Origin: Hymenobacter lucidus
GTDB taxonomy: Bacteria; Bacteroidota; Bacteroidia; Cytophagales; Hymenobacteraceae
DNA length: 64,000 nt
Reading direction: 5' to 3'
Assembly (NCBI RefSeq): GCF_020447265.1
Contig: NZ_JAJADR010000001.1
Span: 620,001 to 684,000 of the forward strand
Shown here: positions 42,279-52,107 of the stretch, in pieces
How positions within the stretch are numbered: the first letter of the stretch is position 1
Layout of the letters: each line of letters opens with the position of its first letter
The notes under the pieces: generated by a model
The model's input: the letters and a program-made list of their open reading frames with translations, nothing else
What the model was told of the DNA's origin: nothing
The model's database searches: none
Translations under genes and position numbers: made by a program

Positions 42279-43571
42279 CTACTTCGTAATACTGCCGAAG
42301 AAATCGATAACCAACTGGAAGACGCCGGCAAAGGCAGTTAGGGGCAAGCCTTCGGCAACATCATGCACGTCATGGTAAGCTTTGCTACTGCCTCGGGTGT
42401 AGAAGAAGAAAGCCGGAACTCCTTGTTCAGAGAATGGGTAGTGGTCAGAATTGGCGGCCCGTCCCCGCGCCGCTATAGCAGTAACGTATTTGTGCTTGGT
42501 ATTGAGCTGTTCGAGTTGCCGGAAGGGTTTCTCCAGGGTTCGGCCATTGACGACCGTAATTCCATCCTGTCCGGTACCTTCAAGATCCAGGTTTACCAAA
42601 AAATGGATGCGGGCAAGCGGAAAAAGGGGATGCTGCACAAAGTAAGAAGAACCCAGCAAGCCAGCCTCCTCCGCGCCGAAAGCCATAAACACGACAGAGT
42701 AAGCGGGCTGATTATCCGGCTTGGCATAATAGTCGGCCAGCTCTAACAGGAGGGCCGTGCCGCTGGCATTGTCGTTGGCACCCGGGAAGTAGGTGGCTTT
42801 TCCCATACGGCCCAGGTGGTCGTAGTGAGCCGAAACGACCAGGAATGAATCGGGCTGGATGCGGCCCGGCACGTAGCCAATAATGTTCTGGGCGCGGTAG
42901 CCGGCGGCCAGCCGTGCATCGACACGTAGTGTGGCTTGTTGGCTAGATAGTGGCCATCGGCTGGCCAGCACCTGCAGCCGGGGCTGCGCCTCCTGCCGAT
43001 TAGCCAGTGAGGCCGTAAGCTTATCAGGTACTAGTGTAATGAGGGCCGCCGCTTTATTCAGGTGCTCGGCAAAGATGTTGGGTAGGGTGCGGATACGGTC
43101 GGCATCCCGCTGCCGCATTACCAAAACTCGTCCTTGCAGGCTTTGGCCGAGAAAATGCTGACCGGCGGCTTCATTCGTGAAAATGAGCGTGTCGAGCACG
43201 ACGACGGGGCCTGTGAGGCGGCCGGGGCCGGAGGCAGGTTCCAGAATATAATCGAGGCCGGGCTGCAGGGGTTTGCCATCAACGAGCAACTCGCACGCCC
43301 GGGGAAAGGTGTTGATAGTGACCGGAAAGAACTGCGCGTATTTGGGCGTGAACGAGCGAAGGCCCAACTCCCGGAAGCGGCGGCGAATATAATCGGCAGC
43401 CTCGTCGGCACCTTTATTTACGTAACCCCGGCCGTGCATAGCTGGGCCCGCCAGGGTGGTGATGGTAGCCCGGGCCCTTCCCATATCCTGCGCGGCAGCG
43501 GCGGGCGGCAGACCAATACTGAGGCCCGCCAGCAGGCAGCTCGACAGACCGGGAAGAAGTGGGCGGAGCAT
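42279..43571 (-). CDS. Secreted M28-family metallopeptidase
   Basis: 430 residues from ATG 43571 with signal peptide (MLRPLLPGLSSCLLAGLSIGLPPAAAAQ). M28 enzymes are zinc aminopeptidases. The metal ligands can be read in order: VVSAHYDHLG (His), GANDNASG (Asp), FGAEEAGLLGS (Glu-Glu, catalytic and ligand), LVNLDLEGTG (Asp), and ANSDHYPFSEQG (His). A protease-associated-type segment precedes the catalytic domain (about 90-230). It follows VanZ by 11 bases and belongs to the gcvH-vanZ-M28 operon. Secretion points to periplasmic or external peptide breakdown. Confidence 0.92.
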   Translation of the reverse strand: MLRPLLPGLSSCLLAGLSIGLPPAAAAQDMGRARATITTLAGPAMHGRGYVNKGADEAADYIRRRFRELGLRSFTPKYAQFFPVTINTFPRACELLVDGKPLQPGLDYILEPASGPGRLTGPVVVLDTLIFTNEAAGQHFLGQSLQGRVLVMRQRDADRIRTLPNIFAEHLNKAAALITLVPDKLTASLANRQEAQPRLQVLASRWPLSSQQATLRVDARLAAGYRAQNIIGYVPGRIQPDSFLVVSAHYDHLGRMGKATYFPGANDNASGTALLLELADYYAKPDNQPAYSVVFMAFGAEEAGLLGSSYFVQHPLFPLARIHFLVNLDLEGTGQDGITVVNGRTLEKPFRQLEQLNTKHKYVTAIAARGRAANSDHYPFSEQGVPAFFFYTRGSSKAYHDVHDVAEGLPLTAFAGVFQLVIDFFGSITK

Positions 43572-43582
43572 AAAAATACACG

Positions 43583-43990
43583 TTAGGCCCACCACCGGCG
43601 GAGGGAGAAGGCAAACAGCAGACCGGTAAGAGTACCGATACCGTCACTGATGACATCGGACCATTCGCCGTGCCGGCCCAGGTCCATCGTAATCTGCATC
43701 AGCTCAATGAAAGCGCCGAGCAGCAATCCTTCAGCCAGCACCAGACCAAACGCCCACTGCTGCCGCCAGGGGTAGCGTTGTTGCCGCACGCTGGAAAAGT
43801 AGCTGAGCGCGGCCAGCACAAAGAACACGAAGGCGTGGGCGGCCGAATCGAAGGAAATGAGCTCCCATGGCGGTACGCTCGGCATCGACTTGGCCGGCGT
43901 CAGAGTCAGCACCAAAATCAGCGCCGCCCACGCCAGGGGCAGAGCTGCGAAAGCCCGGCGACGAGGCGAAGGCGGCGCGGAAGGCAGCAC
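43583..43990 (-). CDS. VanZ-family membrane protein
   Basis: 135 residues with four hydrophobic helices. The family pattern includes LAWAALILVLTLTPAKSMP, WELISFDSAAHAFVFFVLAALSYF (conserved D.xxH/HF), LLLGAFIELMQITM (the xExxQ motif) and RHGEWSDVISDGIGTLTGLLFA (the DxxxNxxG-like block, here SDVISDGIGTLTG). VanZ relatives affect teicoplanin susceptibility, but their activity is unknown. The gene follows gcvH by 15 bases and precedes the M28 peptidase. The sprA-gcvH-vanZ neighbourhood is conserved in many Bacteroidota, which suggests a stable though unexplained association. Confidence 0.85.
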   Translation of the reverse strand: MLPSAPPSPRRRAFAALPLAWAALILVLTLTPAKSMPSVPPWELISFDSAAHAFVFFVLAALSYFSSVRQQRYPWRQQWAFGLVLAEGLLLGAFIELMQITMDLGRHGEWSDVISDGIGTLTGLLFAFSLRRWWA

Positions 43991-44005
43991 GATACCTACC
44001 GGAGG

Positions 44006-44386
44006 TTACGCACCTACCAGCTCACCGTAGCTTTCAGCCGACAGCAGAGCGTCAACTTCGGCGGGGTTGGTCAGCTTCATCTTAATGATCCAGCCGTCGC
44101 CGTAAGGGTCGGAGTTGACGGTTTCGGGGCTGGCATCAAGCTTGTCGTTGATTTCGACTACCGTACCCGTAACGGGGCTGAACAGATCGGAAACCGTTTT
44201 TACGGCTTCGACGGTGCCGAATACCTCGTTCTGGCCTACCTCTTTGTCCAGCGTATCAATATCAACATACACGATGTCGCCAAGCTCTTTCTGGGCGTGG
44301 TCGGTGATGCCGATGTAAGCAATGTCGCCTTCCACACGAAGCCATTCGTGCTCTTTGGTGTACTTCAGATTAGCGGGAAGATTCAT
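44006..44386 (-). CDS. gcvH: Glycine cleavage system H protein
   Basis: 126 residues from ATG 44386. GcvH is the lipoyl shuttle between the P, T and L proteins in glycine cleavage. It carries [35 protein letters not shown], the lipoylation site in [18 protein letters not shown] (Lys 63) and [11 protein letters not shown]. The longer frame from 44470 adds sequence not seen in the family. It is the first gene of an operon with vanZ and the M28 peptidase, and lies downstream of sprA in the same direction. Confidence 0.96.
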   Translation of the reverse strand: MNLPANLKYTKEHEWLRVEGDIAYIGITDHAQKELGDIVYVDIDTLDKEVGQNEVFGTVEAVKTVSDLFSPVTGTVVEINDKLDASPETVNSDPYGDGWIIKMKLTNPAEVDALLSAESYGELVGA

Positions 44387-44493
44387 GGAGGGTTGATTTG
44401 GGAGGGAAAATACCGGGCGGCGCGCCCGTGGCCAAAAGTACGTGTTGGCTTGCGAAATGGCTAAAAGCAAATCCAGGCAAATTGCGGGAAGGG

Positions 44494-44532
44494 CAAAAAA
44501 ATAGCCACTGGCTCCTTAAGGGGCCAGTGGCT
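44494..44532 (-). terminator. Terminator of sprA
   Basis: AGCCACTGGCTCC (44503-44515) pairs with GGGGCCAGTGGCT (44520-44532), with one wobble and a TTAA loop. The A-run at 44494-44501 becomes a U-run in minus-strand RNA. Confidence 0.85.
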
Positions 44533-44565
44533 GTGGTTAATTGCGGCGGGGCACGGCCCCAAAAC

Positions 44566-47500
44566 TTACTGCGACAAGCTGTAGCGTAGCTGCAGGCCGC
44601 CTTCGGTAGCGGAATTTTTGAAGGAGTTCTGCACCCGCGGCTCGGTAACGGTGCGGGAGAAGAAAAACTGCAGGTTCAGGCGCTGATTCAGCACATAGTC
44701 GATGGTGGGGCGCAGCTGGAGCTGGCGGGTGCCATTGGTGGTCAGCCCCTTGGGCTGGCCGGCATCGTCAATGGGGTTGCCATCTTCGCCAATGGTTGGC
44801 TCGATAGTGCGCTGAATCGTGGTGTTGTCCCGAATCGACAAATCGAGGCGGGCCGTCAGCTCGTTGCGCAACACGCGCTGCTCGCCGCCGATGCGGAACG
44901 GAATTTTCAGGCGGTTGGTGGCGTAGCCAAAACCGATAACCAGTTCCTGTGAGTGCAGCTCCAATACTTGCGCATTGGTCGTGCTCAGGGTAATGTTGCG
45001 CTCGGTGCGCAGCTCTACCCGGCCCGTTACCTTCTGTAGCGTCTGGAAATTGACCCCAATAAGGGGGGAGAGGCGCTCAGCAATAGTTACCTGCCCAATG
45101 AGGTAGTACGGAATAAACTGGCCGGTTTCATTGGTCAGATCCGGCAGCTTGTTCTTGGCCGGGGCCTCGTTGTAGACCGTGGACGTGGTGTAGCTGCCAA
45201 TGTTGTAGGTAGAGGCGTACGCGTGATTGATGGTAATCGAGCGGAAGTAGCGCTTCACGAATGGCAACTCGGCCAGCCCGTTGTAGTCGATGCGCCAGTT
45301 GGGTATGGGCAGCATGGCAAACGGGTTCAGATTTTTGGCCTTATAACCATCTGACGAACGGCCCTGGTAAGCATCAATAAAGGCCGGAATCAATACATCC
45401 TGGGAATTGTAGCTGTAGGTACCGCTGGCTATGTTAGCCGCCGTCAGCCGCTCCCGAATGATGGCCCGATTGGTTACAAACCGGTTGAACGCCTTGGACA
45501 CCTGCCCACCAGACGACCGGTCACCAAACAGCGTCTGGATGGAGATGAACGAGGTGCTGAACGTGCCGTTGGTAACAGGCAGCAGTGGAGCCAGCGTGCC
45601 GGGCCCAAAATTGCCGACTTGCTTGTTATAGGGCTCCAGCGTGGCGGTATCCACGGCCAAGCGGTAGAACGTTTCCCGGTTGCGCACCCGCTGCCAGCGA
45701 CCATCCAGCTGAATGTTGAAGTCGCGGAACGGCTCCAGAGCAGTGCGCAGGGTAAGGTTTTCAGTCATCAGGGCGCTGAACGGCGTGTTCAGCAGGTCGC
45801 TGCGGTCAGTGTACCAGCCGCGGGAGCTGGCCCGGTCGTAGAGTTCCTGCAGGCTGTACTGCTGGCCCAGCACGAAAGGCAGGCCCGGCGCGTCGAAGTC
45901 GCTGTTCATGCCCAGGAAGCGGGTGCCGGGCAGGTAGCCGGGTACCAGCGTGCCACTGCTACGGGTGTAGGTGAAATTCAGGGAGCGGGCCGTCATCAGG
46001 GAGCGAAGGACGGCTTTAAGGGCACGCAGCTCGGGGCCTTTGGCCGAATCCTGGGGAGTTGCGGCTGCCGGCTGATCCTTGTCCTGCAGCTGGCCCAGAG
46101 CAGCCGGCGCGAGCGTGCCTTTGCGGCCCGGCGCGGCCCGGTTTGACTGGGTGGGCTGCGGGGTAGCGTTGTTGATGATGTTGAGGAAGCGCACTTTGTT
46201 GTAGAGCTTCACCAGATCAATCCGACCATTGGCACTGATTTCGGCGTTGTTCTGAATGGTGTTACCCAAGCTCACTTCCTTGGTAGCCGTGCTGTCGGCG
46301 ATGAGCGGATACAGCGGGGCCCGCAGGGCGGTGGAAGCCGCCTGCCAGGTGTAGTTAGCCGCGTAGCGGGTATCGGCCGAAAGCCAGTCGGTAAGCGGGA
46401 ACTTGTCCAGCGGCAGGCGGTAGGTCAGGGCTACGGTCTGGTTGAAGTTGGTGGTGCGGCCGCCGCGCTGAAATAGGTTGTCACGCAGCTGCTGGCGGTT
46501 GGCCCGGGCTACCGGGTCATTGCCTACCGATGGGCCCACGCCTTCGTCAATAACCGAGCGGTTATTAGCGGTATAGTCGAAGATCAGGCTCTTGGTCAAA
46601 TCCCACTTCAGGTCGTAGATGCGGTTGAAGAAGAAGCTCTTCTGGTAGATCGGCGCAATACCATCGGTAGTCGGCACCTGGCCGGGTACCAGGGTGCGCT
46701 GCAGCTGCCGCTCGTTGTAGCGCCGGTCCAGGTCGGCACGGAAGGCAAAGCGGCTGGGCAGCGGCGTGAAGTTCAGATCCTGCAGAATTTTCAGGTACGG
46801 CGAGTCCAGCACCTTGATCTTGGACAGCGGCGTGTAGTTCTTCGGCGTGGTCTGGTACACGTAGGCCAGCGCGCCGGTGTAGGTCTTGGTGTAGTCCCGG
46901 TCGGTGCGGATGTCGGTGTGCAGCCGCTCGGTGAGAGCGTAGCTCACAGCGAAGTTCTCGATATCGTAGGGGCGCACCTTCTTCTCGGTGTTGGTCCGCT
47001 CTTTTCGCACGTTCAGCAAGCTGATACTCTTGCTAGTGGTCTGGTCGATAACTTCTTTTCGATACGCTGACCTCGCCTCGTTTGTCTCGAACTTCTGCAA
47101 CGACTGCTCCAGCTGGGTATCGGGGTCTAGCGGGTCGTACTTGGGGCTGCGGCTTTCCTTGCCGGCCTGAACGAGCACCGGAATACGCAGGCCCAGCTTT
47201 TCGGGCAGCAGCTTATCGGCAGCTACGGCGGCATTGAAGTCGCCGCGCAGCACGTTGTCGAGTGAGCGTTGGGCTACTTTATCCTGTAGGCCGCCAAAGC
47301 CCACCGAGGTGAAGCTGCCGGTAGCCGTAATGTTGGCCAGGTCGGCGAGCTTGGTGTTGAAGCGCGCCGTGGCGGCCCAGCCATTCTCCCGGTCAAAGTC
47401 GAACACCCGAAACTCATCGGCCCAGAGGCATACCGATTTGGGCGCGTTGTTGTCTTTTGGGTTCAGCACCCCAATCATCACGCCCTGCACGGCGCTGAAG

Positions 47501-50500
47501 TCGGGGTTGCCCACGATGGTAATGGTGGCGCCGTTGGCCAGCTGCTTCACGTAGGGCACCAGCAGGTCGCCGCCCGATTGGTTGCGGGCGGCTTTGGCAT
47601 CGATAAACTCCTGGAAGGAAATCTTGATTTCGTTGGCTTCAGGCCATATTTCCCGCTCCGTTTTAGCGCCGGGCCGGGTGATTTGCAGCGGCAGCGAGTA
47701 TTCGTAGTAGTTCTGGGTGTAGTCGGTGCCGATGCGTACGAAAGCCCGCACGTCGTTGTCGGCTACGTTCTGGTCTTCACTTTCGGCGTGCAGAAACAGG
47801 CGCAGCTGCTTGTAGCGCAGCATGCTGATGTTGATGTTCTTATAAGCAGCCTTGCCGGTACCGTCGGGCATGCTTTCCACGCACAGGCGCAACGACTGCT
47901 CATTCTGCTCGCGGTTTACGGTGCTGGAGCCGTACTCCTTGTCGCGCTGAATATTGGGCGGTAGTACGTAGGGAATAGCATCGGAGCCGCTCACGCTGGC
48001 AATACCGTTTTCCTCGATGCTGACCGTGGAAATAGTGAAAGGCGTCCGGTCGTCGCCGCAGTTGGTGCAGCCCGAGCCGGGCTCCGAAATCGGGCTCAGG
48101 AAGCGACGCCACTGATTGGCCACAAACTGGGGCTGTACCAGGCGTAGCACCACCGGCTTGTCCCAGTTGGTGAGGTACATGCGCACGAAGCGGATGGACT
48201 TAAAGCCAAACTCTTTGCCATCGTTGCCACGCACGTTGGTGGGCTGCCGAATCGGAATGCGGAACTGGTACCAGGACACTTGGTCACCGTGGATAGAGTT
48301 GGTCACCTTATCGACGATGTAGTTCTGACCGACTTCCATCTGGCCTGGGTTCAGCGACATTTTCCACTCGTAGTACCGCTCCGTATCCGAAATAACGTTG
48401 TCGCGGTTCAGGTCTTCCTTATCGGGGAAGGCTGTGGAGCTGAGCTGGCTGTTCTCCCGCGAGTTGCCTTCCATGCCGTTGAACTGCTTGTAGCGGCCCA
48501 GAATCTTGGTGTTGTTGTTGGAGTAAAAGTCGTCGAGGTGGTGACGGAAGTTGTCGGCCGAGGGGTCTTCGACAGCAGCGTAGGCTCCTTTGAAGAAGGT
48601 GCGTTCCTCGTTGTCATCCAGCCCTTCGAGGCCGATATCCTGGCGGGCGCGGCCCCCGGGGGCCGTGCTGAAGGCATCGGTCAGGAACTGCTGCCGGGTT
48701 ACGCGGCCCCAGTCGGTATCGCGCGTATCCTGGTTGATGGTGGCCGGATCGGTGGGCAGACCGTTTTCGAACTCGTGCTGGTTGGCATCGCGCAGCACGT
48801 CTTCCGACACCGAGCCCAGGTTCAGGTACAGGTCACCACCCTTCGTGCGGCCGTCGTTGCTGGTTATGGTGTTTTCCGAGTCATCTATTTCGCCCCGGGT
48901 GCCGGCAATGAAGGGGTCCATCATCCAGAACTCCATGTACTCGACGTTGGCATTGTCGAAGTCAGTATCGAAGGTGATTTCGCGGCTGATGCCTGCGTAA
49001 TGGTCTTCCACCTTGCTGGTCAGGCGCTTGCCATCCGACGACACGTCGGGGCTATAGTTGTACTGGCCGCGCTCCTCGGGGTAATAGGCCAAGTCGAGCG
49101 AGTATTCGAAGCCGTTGCCGGAGGTGCCCACGTCGCGGTTCGGAAAAATCTCCGTCCGCTCGATACCCCGGCTGTAGTGCTTCTTCAGGTCGTTGTCGTT
49201 GATGTTGCCGGGCTTGCCGGGGCCGCCGGTGTAGTAAGTCTGGTCGATGGTATACCAGGCCAGCTTAGCGCGCTTGTAGGCATAGGCCAGGTTCGAGCCG
49301 TTCGATGGGATGAGCGGCTGAGGAGTGGCCGCCAGCCGCCAGGCCGTAGCTGCGCTGATGCCGCCCAGGGAGTAAGGCGTGCGGGCATTTTCGAAGTCGT
49401 CGATGTAAGACACGCCGTCTTCGCCACGTCCGAGCTTGGAACGGCCCGGCACGAGCTGGGCAATTTCGCCGCTGAAAGCCACCGACGACGGCTCCTTAGT
49501 CGAAATTAGGGGCAGCATGTCCAGGTACTTGGTCAGGGCCCGCGAGTCGCGCCGCATGTTCACGTCGAAGCCGTAGATGGTGTTGTTGCCGGGCTCGTCA
49601 CCGATGTTGACGCGGTTGATGCCGGGCGCCTGGTTTTCGAGCAGGTGCAGCACCGTAGCCCCGAAGTTGACGTCCTGGTTGAGCCGGTAGTCGAAGCGGG
49701 CCCCGAGCAGCTTGCGGGGCTGCACCTGTACCAGGGCGTTTTTCTCGAACGACACTTTCAGTTCGTTGGCCGAGTTGAGGTAGCTCGGGTTGAGAATTTT
49801 TACCTTGGCCTGGTCGTAGAATACCTGGTAGTCGCGGCCTTCCTCTAGCAGGGTGCTGCCCGAGGTTACGCGTACTGAGCCTTCGGCAATGCCCAGGCCG
49901 GGCAGGTTGATTTCGTCGGTAGCGGTGGCCTGAAACCGGCCGCGCAGAAAGAACTTATCCTTTTCCTGCCGCTGCTGAGCGTCGCTCTGGGTCTGGGCAT
50001 ACAGCTCCTGATACACGTATTTGCGGGCCAGCGCCTTTTCCTGCTCACCAATGGCCACGTTGGCCGTGTCAAACTTTGAGCGCAGGTAGCTGCCGAAGGG
50101 CTCCACTACCGGGAAGATAATTTTGCCCAGGTCCGGGTCGATGGTCGTGCCGGGGAAGTAGTCGAAGTTGCCGTCCGAGTTCTGGTCGTTGTTGGGGTTC
50201 ACGTTATCCAGGTTCAGCACCTCGATAAGCGGCTTGTTCGTGATTCTAGCACCCTCTTTCAACGAAATAAGGTCGACGCCGGTCTGGTCATCCTTGTAGA
50301 CGATCTGGAGCTGGAAATTGTCGCGGTTGAGCTGGCTGGCGTTCAGGGAATAGATGTTTTTCATCATCAAATCCCAGGTTGGCAGGTTGCGCGTGCGCAG
50401 GTTCTCGTTGGTCGGGTTTACGTTCGGGTCGGCCAGGGCCACGCCGGGGTTGGTGGCCTTCAGCAGCTTCAGGTACAGCACTTGGTCCTGAGTCACCTGG

Positions 50501-52083
50501 TTGTTCTGCGTCGACAGCTCGCCTACCGTGTAGGGCTTGCCGTTATAAGTGTAAGTGTAGGCTACGGCCAGCACCTGCTCGGGCAGCAGGGGCGTGTTCA
50601 GCGAAATGTAACCCAGCTGCGCGTTGTAGGTGTATTCCCGCGCATTCAGCAGCCGGGCCCGCACCCGCTCGTAATCCACGGTTTTCACCAGCCGCTGGTC
50701 AGGGCCGCTATATCTGGCGTTTAAGTAGTTGTCGACCGACTCGTTGCTGCGGGCTATTGAGCCGCCCTGCGTTACTACTTCGCTATACTCCCGGTTGGAG
50801 CTGTTGTCGGCCGGGATGCGGCGCTGGCTGGCGGGCGGCAGCTGGTACTGCGGCCGGTATACGCGCACGGGCTCGGCCAGGTCCATCAGGCCCACTACAT
50901 TGCGCAGGTTGTCGCTCTGGCGGTTGTCGTTGGTGACGTAGACCTCGATGTTGGTGATTTCGACGCCCGACTGAATCGTGGGCAGGTTGCGCAGGGCCAC
51001 GTCGTACCGGTCGCGGAAAAACTGCGCCAGGAAGAAGTGCCGGTCGCGCTCATACTGGCTCGACTTGATTTCGAAGTTGCGGCTCTGGGCTCCGTTCTGC
51101 ACGCTCACCGCGTCGGCAGTGCCGCGCAGGGTGCTGGCCACGGCCGTCACCGACATTTTACCGAACTGCAGCTGAGTCTTCACCCCAAACAGGTTTTGCC
51201 CGCCCTGAATCAGGGAGTTGTTCAGCGGCAGGCTCACGTTGCCCAGCTCTATTTTGCGGATGATTTCGGTTTCGTAGCCCGTGTAGTCGAGCTTCATGTT
51301 GTTCTCGAAATCGAAGGCCGCCTTGGTGTCGTAGTTGAACGTGAGCTTCAGCTTCTCCCCGATCTGGCCGGTGAGGTTGAGGTTCATGTTCTGCTCGTAC
51401 TGGAAGTCGCCCACGCGCTGCTGGCGCAGGGTCAGTGTGGGGTTCAGGTTGCGGTTGAAGCGGGCTCCCATGCGCAGCGTCACGGCGCCGTTGGGCCGGA
51501 TATCGACGTAGCTACCGCCAAAGAGCCGGTCGGCCATGGGGCCGAGGTAAATCTTGGGAATCAGGCGCTTGTTTTCGGGCGCGGCCGGGTCGCCCACCAC
51601 GCCGCCCGCCGAGCGGGTCCGGAAATAGTCGCGCACGGCCTGGCGTTGCTGCCACTCCGAGTAATCCTCGAATGACAGGCGGCTTGGGTCCCGAAAATCA
51701 ATGTCAGTCCCAACCTTTTCGCGCACATCGTAGTATTCTAAGCTGTCGTCGGGCGTTACCTGCAGGTTCACGTTCGAGGGCAGATCTAGAATCAGGGGCG
51801 ACTGGCGGCGCTGCGGGCCAAAGGGCGAGCCGGGCCGATCCGCCGGATCGACCTTGGGGCGCCGGCTAGGCCGGTAGCGGCTGGTATCAGGCAGTACTAC
51901 CCGAGGCGTATCGGGAGCCAATACCACACGGGCGCGCCGACTAGCCTTGGGCAGCCAGGCCCAGAGCTGACGCATGGCAAAGGAACCGTTGGCTGGTGCC
52001 GCCTGCGACCACCAGGCCAGCAGAGACGCGACAACAACTACCGTAACGGTGAAGGACTTCTTACCGGAGTTCAAGTGTAACAA
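44566..52083 (-). CDS. sprA: SprA, T9SS outer-membrane translocon / gliding protein
   Basis: About 2500 residues, the normal size of SprA, which forms a very large outer-membrane barrel through which T9SS clients leave the cell. A signal-peptide-like stretch (KKSFTVTVVVVASLLAWWSQAAPA) is followed by the SprA N-terminal segment (PSNVNLQVTPDDSLEYYDVREKVGTDIDFRDPSRLSFEDYSEWQ). Two SprA_N-like barrel segments with paired Tyr/Asn-rich strands, the central CBM-like region (FWMMDPFIAG..., DLYLNLGSVSEDVL) and the C-terminal barrel (ending SATEGGLQLRYSLSQ) follow. The frame opens without an early ATG: the first in-frame ATG lies past the signal peptide, so translation probably starts at TTG 52083 or a nearby non-ATG codon. 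It directly follows ruvA, a conserved arrangement. It should serve both T9SS clients seen in this window. Confidence 0.96.
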   Translation of the reverse strand: MLHLNSGKKSFTVTVVVVASLLAWWSQAAPANGSFAMRQLWAWLPKASRRARVVLAPDTPRVVLPDTSRYRPSRRPKVDPADRPGSPFGPQRRQSPLILDLPSNVNLQVTPDDSLEYYDVREKVGTDIDFRDPSRLSFEDYSEWQQRQAVRDYFRTRSAGGVVGDPAAPENKRLIPKIYLGPMADRLFGGSYVDIRPNGAVTLRMGARFNRNLNPTLTLRQQRVGDFQYEQNMNLNLTGQIGEKLKLTFNYDTKAAFDFENNMKLDYTGYETEIIRKIELGNVSLPLNNSLIQGGQNLFGVKTQLQFGKMSVTAVASTLRGTADAVSVQNGAQSRNFEIKSSQYERDRHFFLAQFFRDRYDVALRNLPTIQSGVEITNIEVYVTNDNRQSDNLRNVVGLMDLAEPVRVYRPQYQLPPASQRRIPADNSSNREYSEVVTQGGSIARSNESVDNYLNARYSGPDQRLVKTVDYERVRARLLNAREYTYNAQLGYISLNTPLLPEQVLAVAYTYTYNGKPYTVGELSTQNNQVTQDQVLYLKLLKATNPGVALADPNVNPTNENLRTRNLPTWDLMMKNIYSLNASQLNRDNFQLQIVYKDDQTGVDLISLKEGARITNKPLIEVLNLDNVNPNNDQNSDGNFDYFPGTTIDPDLGKIIFPVVEPFGSYLRSKFDTANVAIGEQEKALARKYVYQELYAQTQSDAQQRQEKDKFFLRGRFQATATDEINLPGLGIAEGSVRVTSGSTLLEEGRDYQVFYDQAKVKILNPSYLNSANELKVSFEKNALVQVQPRKLLGARFDYRLNQDVNFGATVLHLLENQAPGINRVNIGDEPGNNTIYGFDVNMRRDSRALTKYLDMLPLISTKEPSSVAFSGEIAQLVPGRSKLGRGEDGVSYIDDFENARTPYSLGGISAATAWRLAATPQPLIPSNGSNLAYAYKRAKLAWYTIDQTYYTGGPGKPGNINDNDLKKHYSRGIERTEIFPNRDVGTSGNGFEYSLDLAYYPEERGQYNYSPDVSSDGKRLTSKVEDHYAGISREITFDTDFDNANVEYMEFWMMDPFIAGTRGEIDDSENTITSNDGRTKGGDLYLNLGSVSEDVLRDANQHEFENGLPTDPATINQDTRDTDWGRVTRQQFLTDAFSTAPGGRARQDIGLEGLDDNEERTFFKGAYAAVEDPSADNFRHHLDDFYSNNNTKILGRYKQFNGMEGNSRENSQLSSTAFPDKEDLNRDNVISDTERYYEWKMSLNPGQMEVGQNYIVDKVTNSIHGDQVSWYQFRIPIRQPTNVRGNDGKEFGFKSIRFVRMYLTNWDKPVVLRLVQPQFVANQWRRFLSPISEPGSGCTNCGDDRTPFTISTVSIEENGIASVSGSDAIPYVLPPNIQRDKEYGSSTVNREQNEQSLRLCVESMPDGTGKAAYKNINISMLRYKQLRLFLHAESEDQNVADNDVRAFVRIGTDYTQNYYEYSLPLQITRPGAKTEREIWPEANEIKISFQEFIDAKAARNQSGGDLLVPYVKQLANGATITIVGNPDFSAVQGVMIGVLNPKDNNAPKSVCLWADEFRVFDFDRENGWAATARFNTKLADLANITATGSFTSVGFGGLQDKVAQRSLDNVLRGDFNAAVAADKLLPEKLGLRIPVLVQAGKESRSPKYDPLDPDTQLEQSLQKFETNEARSAYRKEVIDQTTSKSISLLNVRKERTNTEKKVRPYDIENFAVSYALTERLHTDIRTDRDYTKTYTGALAYVYQTTPKNYTPLSKIKVLDSPYLKILQDLNFTPLPSRFAFRADLDRRYNERQLQRTLVPGQVPTTDGIAPIYQKSFFFNRIYDLKWDLTKSLIFDYTANNRSVIDEGVGPSVGNDPVARANRQQLRDNLFQRGGRTTNFNQTVALTYRLPLDKFPLTDWLSADTRYAANYTWQAASTALRAPLYPLIADSTATKEVSLGNTIQNNAEISANGRIDLVKLYNKVRFLNIINNATPQPTQSNRAAPGRKGTLAPAALGQLQDKDQPAAATPQDSAKGPELRALKAVLRSLMTARSLNFTYTRSSGTLVPGYLPGTRFLGMNSDFDAPGLPFVLGQQYSLQELYDRASSRGWYTDRSDLLNTPFSALMTENLTLRTALEPFRDFNIQLDGRWQRVRNRETFYRLAVDTATLEPYNKQVGNFGPGTLAPLLPVTNGTFSTSFISIQTLFGDRSSGGQVSKAFNRFVTNRAIIRERLTAANIASGTYSYNSQDVLIPAFIDAYQGRSSDGYKAKNLNPFAMLPIPNWRIDYNGLAELPFVKRYFRSITINHAYASTYNIGSYTTSTVYNEAPAKNKLPDLTNETGQFIPYYLIGQVTIAERLSPLIGVNFQTLQKVTGRVELRTERNITLSTTNAQVLELHSQELVIGFGYATNRLKIPFRIGGEQRVLRNELTARLDLSIRDNTTIQRTIEPTIGEDGNPIDDAGQPKGLTTNGTRQLQLRPTIDYVLNQRLNLQFFFSRTVTEPRVQNSFKNSATEGGLQLRYSLSQ

Positions 52084-52107
52084 GCAGACGCGGTGCGAGG
52101 TAAAATT

